Shown: in pieces, positions 13,050 through 28,340 of the stretch
Position numbering within the stretch: the stretch's first letter is position 1
Layout of the letters: each line of letters opens with the position of its first letter
Source: Dromaius novaehollandiae
Taxonomy: Eukaryota; Chordata; Aves; Casuariiformes; Dromaiidae
Direction of reading: 5' to 3'
Assembly (NCBI RefSeq): GCF_036370855.1
Contig: NC_088102.1
Location: 40,089,835 to 40,153,834 of the forward strand
DNA length: 64,000 nucleotides
Notes under the pieces: generated by a model
Databases searched by the model: none
The model's input: only the letters and a program-made list of their open reading frames with translations
What the model was told of the DNA's origin: nothing
Made by a program: the position numbers and the translations under genes

Positions 13050-16000
13050 AAAATCTGCCCCAAACTTGCAAGGCACTTTCTATACTATTAATGCATTAGC
13101 ATTAGATTTAAGAAAGCTAAGTGAAAGAAAATGAGAGGAAAAAAAATGAAGGAAAATGGAGCAACAGAAGTAAGATGCCCACCTTTTTGGATAAATGAAA
13201 GAAAACAGACAATTGCTTTAGAGGGTGCTTCTTACTGGGAAAATCTCAGCAGATAGACACCTCCTGAAATTTCAAATAATCCACTCAAATTCAGTCTCTG
13301 CACAAAACGAAGTTACCTTTCTAAAGCAATCAAAGCCTTGTGTGCTCTTATTACGCCATCTAAAATTTGGAGAACTATTCTGAGATGTTTTTTCTGGCAC
13401 CTATTAGTCAAGTCCACAGCCTAAGCTGCAATAGTTTAGATTAAAAAAGGTTTTTCCAAATCCTTGCACAAATATCATTGGGTAAGTTCTCAGACTTTCA
13501 CTAAGCTGCCCATTTGACTTACATTCTCAACAGCAAAATAACACCAAGACATTCTTAGAAGATTCAGTATAAAGTAGTGTCCTCATGCACACGGTTATTT
13601 GCCTAAAAATAGGAGGACATCTCCAAACAAGGCATTCTATGATTTTCTACTATTATTCTAGTAGTGGGAAACTTGATTTTAAATATAAGGCAACCTTACT
13701 CTTTCTCATTCCCCCACCTTGTTCTTTAACTCCCAAACTGATTCTTAAGCCCTGTCCCTGCATCCTCGGATAGTGCAGGTCTCAGCTACCAGCTGGTTCT
13801 TGAAAATGAGGTAAGATGTATGAGAATCACTGCCTATTATTAAACCTAAGCAGCAAGAATCAGCAGATCAACATGGCTGATGCTCCCATGACTGCTCTAC
13901 AGTACTTGCAGATGTTTAATAAGTGAGAGAAGCATGTCTGCAATAATCTTGCCCTAGTTCTTGCAAGCAAAAGCTGTTGCTTCTCCAGAGACACATCACT
14001 GTTCCTCAGTTAATGGGCGGTATCTTATGCAAAGAACATGCTACAAGCTTGTAATTCTATAGCCACAAATAAGCTAATACTAACCAGTTCTCAACTATCC
14101 TAAGTAATGGAGAAACCTAAGTACATCAAAAAAACCCCACAGAAAATACAAGCCATGTATGAATCAGGATACAATAACATACTTAGTCCACTCACTTTTG
14201 CAAAATTTGAACGACAGCATTTTACAGAAAACAGGGCAGATAAACATCCAAGACATGCATTAGATAGAGTGAAAAAGAGACATGAGCACCACAAGGTATT
14301 CCAGAAAGACGCGACTTGGGCAGCCCAAAGCTGTTGTTCTAGAGATAACCATGAGTTAAGTCTATCTACACATATAGGTAATACATACTTTTAGGGCAAT
14401 TTCACACACACACACACCCCAAAAAGCCCCACCTTTGTCATAATCTGATAGTTATGATACTCGTCTTATAAACACACCCAGAAGAGAACATTTTCAAGTG
14501 CTGGGGGTTTTTTTTCAGAAATTTCTCATTCCCACATAGCATAGAATGAAGAAGAGTATGTTAACAAACTAAAGAAGTAAACAGCAGCTGCAATATGTCA
14601 ATCCCACACCTGAGGCTATTAATTTATCTTGTTTCAAAGCAGACTTACAAAAAAGCAAGTTTCACTGAAAATGATCTAAAGTCCTTTTCTGTAATATTAG
14701 CCCCTACATTTATCTCATTTCCCAACTGCGTTACTGCTTTCTGCAGACTTTGCTGGGCTGGAAGAAAAGTTTTCTATACATGATATTTCTGTACTAGATC
14801 TGATGGTATCTTTGGTCCAGACCACCATATAAATCTGTCTCTCCACTCCAAACACAGGACAATTTAGAATTCTTCTACCTTAACCTTTCACAGGCATTCC
14901 CACTCATTCTTCCTCTTCCTTTCCTATTGCTTTCTTCCAAAATGAAGAATATTCTAGTAATATATTTAGCAAAACTCTCAGCTTCTCATTGACAATTTAC
15001 AGTGCAGCGCAAGTTATGTACCACTAATTTATGGTGACAAGAGACATTTACTCTTGCTGCTAACAGTACAGATGTTTTCTAACATCCATAATGGGGTTTG
15101 GTCAGTGACATTTTGCATCAGTGTCCCTCTAGGTTAACTTGAACTCTGGTTGATATGTTTCCCTTTTTTACAATTAGTAGTCTCTAGCCTCTGAATAAAA
15201 CAAACAGTGAAATACCAGGAGTTAATTTATTTTTATTTTAGAAATAGCTTATATTCTAAACCTCAAAAATGTTCAGATAGCCTCAAGAAATAAAATCTTA
15301 GCAGCCTGTTTATGAAATCAGTAAGTAAATGCTTTCTTAGACAAGGGGGAAAGGCCCAATACTTAAGAGCGATTTATTTTTTATTCACAAATGAAGTTAA
15401 AGTTATCCATTAATCAATTCACTTATCAATATGCCCATGAATACACTGCCATCTGTAAGGGAAGGGGAAAGTTTTGGTATTAGGAAACTTTTAAAGTCAT
15501 TTCCTTTTTTAAACAACAAAAAAACCAAAACCTGAATAGCATAAGAATAGTAGTAAAGAAACTACAATGAAAACTCCCATAATTTGAATCTTCAGACTCA
15601 TTAACAAGAGTTCACAATACATTGCTTCCCTCCCACAGCAAAATTCAACTATGCAAATTCACTGCCACAAGATTCAAGCCAAAAAGATGTAGGGAGGTTC
15701 TACAAGGATTGGAAATGCATAGAAATATCAAGCATTGTAACAGTTAATTCTGGCTCTGAAGGATCTATTTAAGATACAATAACTTGCACCTATCTGTCAG
15801 ATCCCTTTGCTAGATGTTAACTGCTCTCAAAGCAAAAGAGAACATGTCTGCATCTCAGCCACCCAATTCATAGCACTTCTTATTAATTCAAATCATAAAT
15901 GAAAGTGAGCTTATATGAATGCACCTAACCAAACCACTGAAGCTAGCATACATGTTTGCTTGTGCCACGTAGGCAGAGATAAGCAGAAAGAAAGGCCAAA

Positions 16001-16767
16001 CAGCTGCATGCATACATCAGTAAGAAAGATGATGATCTTAAAACCACTGCAGCAATTTGCTCCCACACCTGTAAATAATGGTTCTAAGTAGGCCTTTGAA
16101 TTCAAGGCAGTTTTAGTTTGGGAAAATACATACACTACAAAAAACACTGAAATTGCAGAGGACATTGGTATTACAGAAGTATTCAGCACTATTTCCAGAA
16201 TCATAAAAACCAAACCTTTAGTCCCCATGCTCTAATGGGCCAGCTGCATCCCATGTAAAGCACCACAAATACCAGCTCAAGATCTGGGTGTTCAAGGAAA
16301 CCTACTGGAACAACGCTTCATCGGCATCTGAGTTAATGTTTTTATCAACACCACCTCTATAACGGCTAGGCAGAAGATCCAGTTTGGCAGAGATAGGGTA
16401 ACTTTGCCCATAAGGAAAATGGGCCTACATTTCTCTAGCAGAATTTAGCAAGTAAAATTTAGGCTTAGGAGCATTTATCTTTCTGAAGAAGCATTTCTCC
16501 TTCCAAGTAGGGGAAGGAGGATCTGCATTTTAAATTCAGCAGGACTTTCCAACATACAGTCTGCTGAGATGCCAGTAAAACCGAGATACTGTACATATAT
16601 TAACTACTACAGAAGCATGATCCAATTACAACTGCTTTGGCATCCAATCATTTTAGTTACTTTTATATCCTGTGGTCTGTAGCACCATACTGTAGAGAAC
16701 TAAACCCCTATGGAAATGGATTAGAGGATACAGTGGTTCACAAAAGCTGATTTCTAAATTAACATTA

Positions 16768-20510
<3,743 letters not shown>

Positions 20511-20808
20511 GCTGTATGGCGGGGGGCGGCGGGTAGCGGGCCCGCAGCTCGGGGCCGCCCCCCGGCACGCCGCTGCTCACGTAGTTGCTGGGGAAGATGC
20601 CGACGCGCTGGTCGATCTTGCCCGTCCACCAGCCCTCGTCGCCGGACACGTGCGCGTCCCGGGACAGCACCTGCACCACGTCCCCCGGCCGCAGGCTCAG
20701 CTCGTCCTCGCCGCACGCCTCGTACTCGAAGACGGCGGTCCAGAGCGGGCCGCCCGGCGGCTCCCCGCCGCCCGCGCCCTCCTGGCCGAGCGCTGTGAGG
20801 GGCTCCAT
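20511..20808 (-). CDS. MAP3K9: MAP3K9 coding exon 1: start codon and SH3 domain
   Basis: Encodes residues 1-99 plus one base of codon 100. After a short Gly-rich leader, the SH3 domain spans about residues 22-77: [21 protein letters not shown], then [22 protein letters not shown], with the ALYDY-like, GWW and SNYV positions present. In MLKs this SH3 binds intramolecularly and holds the kinase inactive. The start at 20808 is chosen because GCCATGG is a strong Kozak context and MEP matches the family start. The leader is shorter than in human MLK1 and lacks its acidic Glu run. The donor C|GTAAGG follows YPPPPAIQ, the same splice point as in human. An out-of-frame ATG lies 16 nt upstream. Confidence 0.97.
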
Positions 20809-20874
20809 GGCGAGGCCGCTCCATAGGGGGAGGCGCCCGCTGGAGCCGGGCGCTGCGGGCGGCGGCGGCGGCGC

Positions 20875-20898
20875 GGCCGGGGCCGGGGCCGGGGCCGC
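20875..20898. repeat. GGCCGG (GGGGCC-type) hexanucleotide repeat, nearly 4 units
   Basis: Three full GGCCGG units and a partial fourth, next to a GGC triplet run (about 20850-20872), in the presumed MAP3K9 5' UTR. On the MAP3K9 sense strand it reads as the complementary CCGGCC/GGCCCC repeat. Confidence 0.85.
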
Positions 20899-21141
20899 CG
20901 CCTATTGTTCATGCGGCCCGGCGCCTCCCGGCAGCGCCGCCGGGCGGGGGCCCGCGGGGGCCGCTTAGCGCAGCGCGGGTGCAGGCGGGGGCAGGCAGCG
21001 CGCACTGCCGAGCCGCGGCCCCGCCGCCGGCCCCGGCGCGGCCCGCCTCCGCCGGCCGCCGCGGCCGCGCATCCCGGAGCCACCTGACTCTCTGGCAGCT
21101 TCGGCGGCGGGGGGAGGGCGCGCTCCCGCCCCCTCGCTGCT

Positions 21142-21482
21142 ATTGGCTGCCGCTGCCGCCCTTCAACACCTCCCTGACCCGATTGAAGGCCCTCGCCCGC
21201 TTGGCCACGCCCCCCCCGCCCATCCCCTCTCCCTGCTCGCACTCACCGATGGTCCTCCAATTGGCCCCCGGCCCGTCAGCTTTTGCTTCCCATTGGCCCA
21301 GCGGCGCTTGTCAGTTAGGCGCTCCCAGCTCCGCCTTCCCCGTCTCCTATTGGCTGGGAACAGGGGGGCAGGACACCGGCCAGGAGTGAGGGTGGGGGAC
21401 CTTCCTCCCCATTGGGTGGGTGGGGAGATCTTCGCCCGCCGTCAGTCGGAGGGCGGGATCAACAGAGGCGCTGCTAGCCAAT
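21142..21482. promoter_or_regulatory. array of six CCAAT boxes (NF-Y)
   Basis: ATTGG at 21142, CCAATTGG at 21257-21264 (both orientations overlapping), ATTGG at 21292, 21349 and 21411, and CCAAT at 21478. Five of them are spaced 33-67 bp apart. Repeated CCAAT boxes at such spacing are typical of NF-Y-driven and bidirectional CpG-island promoters. Confidence 0.75.
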
Positions 21483-21560
21483 GGCAGCCGGGGGCAGCCG
21501 CCGGGCGGGGGGTGGGGGGCGCACCTGCCGGGAGGGCGGGGCGGGGCGGGCAGCGCCGGC

Positions 21561-21862
21561 ATGGCGGCAGCCGGGGCTGGGGTCGGTGCCGCTGCTGCGG
21601 CGGCGGGGCCCGGGGCCGGGGGTCGGCGCTGGTCCCTCCTCAAGGCCGGGGCTGAAGTCCCCCGGCCGCTCCCCCGGCGCGGCGCGGTGCGGTGCGGTGC
21701 GGTGCGGCGCGGCGCGGCGCGGCGCGGCCGCGCAATGGCGCTGGCGGAGCCGCCTGGAGCGGAGGCTCCATCCAGAAACCGAGTCAAAACAGGGTTTTTG
21801 GCCATTCCGCTATTAGCTAATTCATCCTGTGTTTCAGTGCAGGCGCTGCCTCATCGTTACTG
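21561..21862 (+). ncRNA. possible first exon of a divergent MAP3K9-promoter transcript
   Basis: On the plus strand, facing away from MAP3K9, the island is followed by sequence ending in a strong donor, CTG|GTAAGG, at 21862/21863. An open frame with an ATG at 21561 (GCCGGCATGGCGG) and another at 21735 runs across it, but is Ala/Arg/Gly-rich and stops exactly at the donor (TAA inside GTAAGG). I therefore favour a non-coding divergent transcript. The start given is the first good ATG, not a known transcription start, and no downstream exon was identified. Confidence 0.3.
21675..21730. repeat. GCGGC/GCGGT pentamer microsatellite
   Basis: About eleven tandem five-base units, changing from GCGGC to four GCGGT and back to GCGGC. 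It lies in the possible divergent first exon. Confidence 0.9.
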
Positions 21863-23649
21863 GTAAGGTTAACATGGACGTATCCCTAGTGAAAGCATTT
21901 ATTAAACGTTAAACAACATTTATTACATTTAATATGTTGTTAAACAACAAAATTTATTTTTTGCTTTCTTACAGTCAGCATATAGCTTCTTGGTCCTTAC
22001 AGCGCGAATTCCTTCTCCTTGCTGCCACCATTTTTCAATTCGCAGTGATAACAGGCCTTGTGAAAAGGACCTGGTCGTGTTCACAGTGACATAAAAGGGA
22101 GCTTTTTTCCCCCCTTCACCATTTGGTGCCCAGTGGTAAAACTGCATGTGAAAAGACCCTGTTCCTGTTTCACCTCTGCAAAGCGCACTGATTCTGAGTT
22201 TCCCCAAACATACGCACTCCCTTCCCAGCTATTTAAAATCCTGGGCTTAGTTTTTCTTTAGCATTCTGCAAAAGGAGTTGCACGGTTCTACGCTCTGTAA
22301 GATTAAATTTAAATAATCTTCCCTTCCCTAGTGAGGTATTTGTTTTATGCACAGAGTTCTTAAATGTTGTGCTTTGCCTGTCTCCGTATTATGTCTATGC
22401 CTATGTTAGCATCATGCCGCTGCACTTGGGAAGCACCTGGGTCTCTGTTCTAAAAAGAGTGATGGAGATCTGAAGCAAAGCATGCTCTGAGTTACAGAAG
22501 TAGTTCATAATCCTTATTGTTTTGTGAAATACTTGAATTTGCTAGTCTGTTTTCTGGGGAAACACCTTCATCCCCTGAAACTTAGTAATAAGTATTTTGG
22601 AGGACCCTGTACGGAGCTGAAAATTTTCCTTTATTTCTGACAACAAAAATGGCCTAGAAAGAACTGCCGTATTAATCCTTATTTTACATATGAAGAGCAA
22701 AATGTGTGTAGTTGGGTCAGAATTTACATTTTGACATGACGCACCGAAGAATAGGGCATGTTGTCCCACTGGTTTTCAAACTGACCATGTCTGACAAGTG
22801 AGCTTTAGGTTTTGCCCTCTATCTCCATCGCCTGTTGCCAGAGTGAGGACGGATCTGAGGATGCCTCCTCTCCACTATTCGTTTGTTATTAAGGGTGTGC
22901 TTTCACAATATGGCTAAGCTTATCCAATATTAATCACCCTGATGGTGAAAGGGACTTTCCTGCCCCTCGTCACATGCTTGACCTGCTTTCCCGATTCCAG
23001 CTGTAGCGATTGCACAGCCACGGGGTCATTTCGGCTTATTTATCCAACTGAAAGCTAAGCCACCAAGTAAAAGCAGTTAGTTTTCAATCAGCTCTGGGCT
23101 GATCTGGCCTGCACCAGGACTGTACACTCATTAAAGCCAGCACAAGGCAGGGAGCAGGACAGGACAGGTGAGGGGGACAGCCAGTCTGGCCTTTTGGCAA
23201 CAGCCCGTAGTTCGTTTAGCTTGTCTTGATCACAAAGCTGAGGCGTAACAAATAGTTGTATTAGTAATTTTTGTAGGACAAACAATAGATGATTGAGATG
23301 AAATCTGAAGGACTGGTGCTAATGTCCCTATTTAGAACTGCCACAGTTACATTTCTCTCTGATTTAATTTATGGGAAAATGGGGTCTTTAATTTATACAA
23401 TGAGGAAATAGGCTTCAAAGTGAATATTATACTTAAAAAATTGTAACACCAAAATTTTAGTAAGACTTGCAACAAAGTACAGGTTTCCTGTCTTTCTGCT
23501 ATTTTGCACCTATTTTGATCACTGCTATAAAATACTGAAGGATTTAAAGTAGAGAGTTGGTGAATGTAGATAGTGGAAACCATGAGAAAAAATGACTCAC
23601 GCATGCATCTGAGTTGTCTGCTCTTGTGGCCTAAAAACAAGACAGAATC

Positions 23650-23663
23650 CTGCCGCCTGGTGG
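23650..23663 (-). promoter_or_regulatory. CTCF-like motif
   Basis: CTGCCGCCTGGTGG fits the reverse form of the CTCF core (SYGCCMYCTRSTGG) at 13 of 14 positions. It lies about 2.8 kb beyond the MAP3K9 start, in the spacer. Confidence 0.4.
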
Positions 23664-25302
23664 CCTCTGTATCGTAGTACAGCATGTTTTAAAAGGAGAG
23701 TCTAACCTGAAAAATGTGAATGATAATCTGAGTGTGGGTCAGACTTCCCCCAAGCTGGAAATTTTAGACCAAGGATTTTAAATCAGGCTCATTTTTGCTT
23801 CTACGTTAAGACAACAGAAATTACTAGAGGACAGACAAACAGGCCAGTATATCCCAAGCCCTTGTTTAGAGAAGCCGTGGAAGGGGCTGAGTTTATTCCA
23901 TTTCATTATTCATATATATTTAGAACCACCATCTCAGCTTTTGCCCTGTCTTCCATGTGATGTTTGTGCAGACTCCTAAATGAATACTTTCCCTTCTAAC
24001 TGACATCTTTCTTCTGTCTTCGCTGGACCTAGTGGCTCTATAACAGCATGTTACTATGCCAGCCCATAGTTCTAAACCTACTCTAGATACGAAAATGTTG
24101 GCACTGTGCTCCTAGCCTCTGTGCTCTGAGAGAGGAAAAAAAAATCAAAATGCCACAGAAAGAAGGAAAGGGAATGTCCAGAAAGAAGAAAAAGTACTAA
24201 TATAGTCAAACTGCATCACAGTACTGGACTACTTCCAATTATAGCTATGATGAAAGCGTCTATCTGCCAGCACAGTAAGAAAGCACAGAAGATGAAGGTG
24301 ATGCTCCTTAGTACATCTGCTTAGTGCAGCTCACTCCTTTTAAATTCCATGGTAGTTTATATAGCATCTTAAATTAACCCATCACTAATGCTCTTATTTT
24401 GCTTATATACATTTCAGAGGATCTTTCTCAGATGGATTCTGTGCTTTTATCTATACATATAACCATATAAACCACTCTGGAGATGTACCTTAGGCCAGTG
24501 GACAGAGTTATCTGATCAGTCGGTGATAACATCTCCTCAATGTAAGTTTTACTGCCAAATTGATTCTTCTATCACTGTAGATCGCCTCTCTGCATAGCTG
24601 CAAAACAGGAGTGTGTTTTTTCCCCCACTTTAGAACAGTATTGCCTTGCCAATGCTGCCTTAGGGTAGGTTTGTTCTTCATGTAGGGGAGAGGGGTAAGC
24701 CACTGGCAACAGAAGTTTTATGGACTGTGCTGCGCTAGCTAGGAGGGAGGCTGGGAATCTGGGTCTGTAGCATCTGAGTCAAGAAAAGAGAGAGCTCTAC
24801 TCTGCTTCATGAAATATATATGCTAATCTCCCAGATGGTTATCTCTTCTTTCTTCATAGAACAGATGACCTGGAAAACAAAACAAGACTAAAAACTGTGG
24901 GTAGTGGAAATTCTGGGCCAAGTAAGATCTGGGAGCTTCCAGTAGATTTCACAGTCAGACTTACCTTTTAAATTTAGTTTGAATTTGTTTTTATAATAAA
25001 ATATAGCAATGATTACATGACTATTGTTACAGGTGTCAGAACGATTTCATATGTACCACAAAGCATAAGGTAGTGATACAATTATCATCATCCATATAAG
25101 AAAAATAAAACAGAGAAAGAATTTCAAACGAGACTTCTGCCTACACTGATAGATATACAGCTAACTGAAATGTTGTTTGACTTTGGTTTTGTAATAACTT
25201 CCACTTACATACAGTGTGTTGTCTCAAAAGTGCAATCCAAGCCACATTTATAGGTCCTGTTTCATTTGGCACTGACGAGCAGCCACTCTTGCAGAGGAAC
25301 AC

Positions 25303-25347
25303 CAAAACTGTGCACTGCTACACAAGCAACGTCGTGCCACAGTTTTG
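25303..25347. repeat. 45-nt inverted repeat (hairpin)
   Basis: CAAAACTGTG (25303-25312) is the exact reverse complement of CACAGTTTTG (25338-25347). A further CAC/GTG pairing forms after a one-base bulge, leaving a loop of about 20 nt. Confidence 0.8.
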
Positions 25348-27840
25348 TAAGTGTGTAGAACAACTAATATAACAGATCTGAACAGAGGAACTGACATTAG
25401 TGCAATGCAAGTGCACCCACTGGAGTTTGGCAGATACTAGAGTAAACCTTTCGGGAAACAGCCCTGACATCTTTACAGCCACTGGTGGCCCTGGTCTTCC
25501 TTTTTGTGTTTCATGTTAAAAATGAAACAGCAGCACAATACCCATCAGTGCCATGCCCAGCATCTGGCTCAGCACTGCTTCAGTGCTCTGCTTCCTAATG
25601 CATCGCCAGCGATGCCTGGGGCACCCTGGCTTCCCATAGAGACCTTCCACCCAAGTAATGACCCAGCAAAGTCTCCTCTGTTAGTCCATGGTTTTGCTTA
25701 GGTTTTAAGTTCCTCAGACAAAGAGATTGGGCCAGTTTTCAGGTTGCCATCCTCAAATAGCTTCAGAAACACAACAAAAAAATGAAGACTCCTGCCTCTG
25801 AACTCAAACCGTGAAAGACAGGTACAAGCTTTATTCCTCATTCTAACCATCCGTGAGACTTACAACATCCGTTAGAGACACCAGGGTTCATATCCAAATC
25901 ACAGCTCTGTGATCCAGATCATAGCTCCACTAAATGTCCTGTTGTAAACACATTACAAAGTTATAAAATAAAATAGATGGCCTTTTAATTTGGTATAAAA
26001 TAATACCTGTGTTGATTGAGGCTGATGTCCTTTTTCTCTAAGATGTATTCAGTAAGGTAACTTACTATGCAGGATAATAAACCTCAATCTAAAATAAGAC
26101 CAAATAGGTCACTATGGTAGTAAGTGTTTTTTTCCCTGTTGTCTTGAGGGAACAGGCAACATTTGCCTGCTGTCTCCTTTTATTTGCAATCACAGTTTAA
26201 ACCCTTAGCAGAGTTATTAGAGGAGCTTCTTTCAAAAAATGTATGACTTTTTACTGGAAAATTTTCAGTCTTGATTTCCCTATATAGTGCCTACTCTTTG
26301 CCTAGTGACTAAGCTCAAATATGATACTGTATCCATTTAATATTTCATAAGGCTCCTGGAAGGGGATTTCCTTGTACTTGCATGGAAATGCAGCTAATTC
26401 TGTTTTGATCTTCTAGTGAGTATGGGCAGAAAGACACATAATGTTTTTATTGCAATGCCATCTCTTAGTACTGGCTCCATAGACAGCCAGAGACATCAAC
26501 TCCCTGAGCAAGAATACCAGAGAATACCATGTTAAACTACTGCAACTATCTCAAGAAGTCTGCCTTTACATTCCAGAATTGATTTACGTTATCTTTTTTT
26601 TTTCTTCCGTAATTGGCATATGGTGGACTCTGGCTCTGCATACCACAAAGGCATTATACAGCTCCGTACAGCTGAAGCTTCTGTAGCATGCGAGATGAGT
26701 ATGACTCACGGCATTAGCCTACACAGACAGAGCAGTGCCAGACCTCCACTGTTGAGTGTCTTCGACTCTAATTGGTACCTGAGTAGTTATCAAAAGAAGA
26801 TATTAAACAAAATTAGCTTCTGACAGATACATGCCTCCTTTCTCACAGTGTGGCATTTTCCCTCCAAATTATGCTGCTGGAAGGACCTATATGTGTAAGA
26901 TTCATTAGAGTATGAACGACAGGCTTTTTGCACATAAGTATTCCTCAAGCGTAAGTTTTCTTACTCCACTGGTGGTAGAATTTGAAATTTTATATCACTA
27001 GGAAGCTGAGATTCTCAGCTTCCATCCTAAAAGGTCTTATATGACAGACTCTATTATCCTAAATGTTTATGCACAGATGAGTAATGCTCTATTTTTTTGA
27101 AGTCAACTTTGGTGCTTGTATTCAAAATAAGTAGGACACTTGGCTTTACAGGAAAAGAGAATTTGAAAAAGAGTCAAAATACAATTTTGTACAATTCTCA
27201 GATCTTTTAATATATATTTTTCTGTAACTTGTGTCAAACTAATGGGCAACGGGGTAAAGGTGAGCCAGCACTGAACAGAATGAGCTCTCAGTTCACTCAC
27301 AGTGAACTGTTTGTCAAGCATTTGCCTCCAATTCATGCCAGCAAAGCCTTTACTTTATTCCGAAGCAATATTTGCTCTTGTTAGATTCCACGCTGCTCCT
27401 ACTGAAGCCTAACAGGATTGAAGAGTGCAACACAAGTTAACCCCTAACTGGTATCGAAGACAGGCTTCTAGTGCAATTAAAACATTGAACTGAATGCACC
27501 ATTTTCTAATAAGCTTCAGGAAAACCTGCTGTGCTATTTGCCTGTATTATTCTGAATGTGGATGTAAAATATACTATAGTGAGACCATTTCAATAGCTAC
27601 AAAAACTCGCTTTTTTCACATTTTCGTCCTGTTATCTCAAGCTTTCTGGTATAACATAGCTTCTTCATTGCCATTGGAGCAAGAGCAATTAGAAATATGC
27701 TTCCTTTTCATCACATATTGGTGTATGAATTGTTTTGCCTGCTTATTCCTAGTAGAAGGTATGTGTCCTGGAATTGTCAATATTGTGCCAAAATTTCTTA
27801 AGCGGATAGTAGAGGGAAAAGTTAACAAATTCCACAGCTA

Positions 27841-28160
27841 GAGGAGAGGAGGATCTATAACGAGGCAGGGCTCATTATCCGCATGCCACGGGAATTTCAC
27901 ACACGCTGAGGAGCCGCAGTGTCAGCCTCTGGGTAGCCCTCCTTCTCCTCAGACTTGCTCTGGAGATACAAGACGCAACATGACATTTACAGCAACCTGC
28001 CCGCACTTATTCTTGGTCATTGTCACCAGCGGAGTGGAACGGAGATCGCCCGCCCAGCAGGAGCGGCAACTAATTGGCATCGATATTCTCATCAGTCTCA
28101 ATTAACACAGCAGCAGAATGAAACCTTTGGCTTCAGGAAGGTTAAAAAAAAACGAAGAAA
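27841..28160. promoter_or_regulatory. possible enhancer-like block next to a GC-rich patch
   Basis: Contains CTAATTGG, ATCGATATT (a good ONECUT/CUT-type site) and CAATTAA within about 40 bp (28069-28108), in a mixed-composition segment unlike its AT-rich surroundings. This is suggestive of a regulatory element only; conservation cannot be judged from one sequence. Confidence 0.3.
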
Positions 28161-28189
28161 GAAAGAAAACACGGAGCAGAGCATGTGTG

Positions 28190-28340
28190 CTCTGCAGGCG
28201 CGGCCGCCGCCGGGGGATGCCGGGGGGCCGGGGGGGCTGCCCACCCCCGCAGGCCACCCCGACCCCCAGCCCCCCAGTCCCCCGGCCCCCCAGCCCCATG
28301 GTGGCAGGGGCTGGGGGGAGAAACCCCCCCCCCCCTTGGC
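28190..28340. repeat. C-run/G-run block with strong quadruplex potential
   Basis: Starts with a CpG-rich GGCGCGGCCGCCGCCGGGGG segment, then many C5-C7 runs on the plus strand (about 28246-28300), then GGGGCTGGGGGG facing a 12-C run at 28324-28335. The minus strand should form G-quadruplexes, and the last G run and C run could pair. Long open frames here on both strands reflect stop-poor sequence. Confidence 0.8.

Larger units (their letters stand above)
21867..27840. other. intergenic spacer, left part
   Basis: AT-rich non-coding DNA between MAP3K9 and PCNX1. Open frames are short and unrelated to any family I recognise. The notable items are the CTCF-like motif at 23650 and a hairpin at 25303-25347. 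No tRNA, rRNA or protein gene was seen. Confidence 0.7.
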
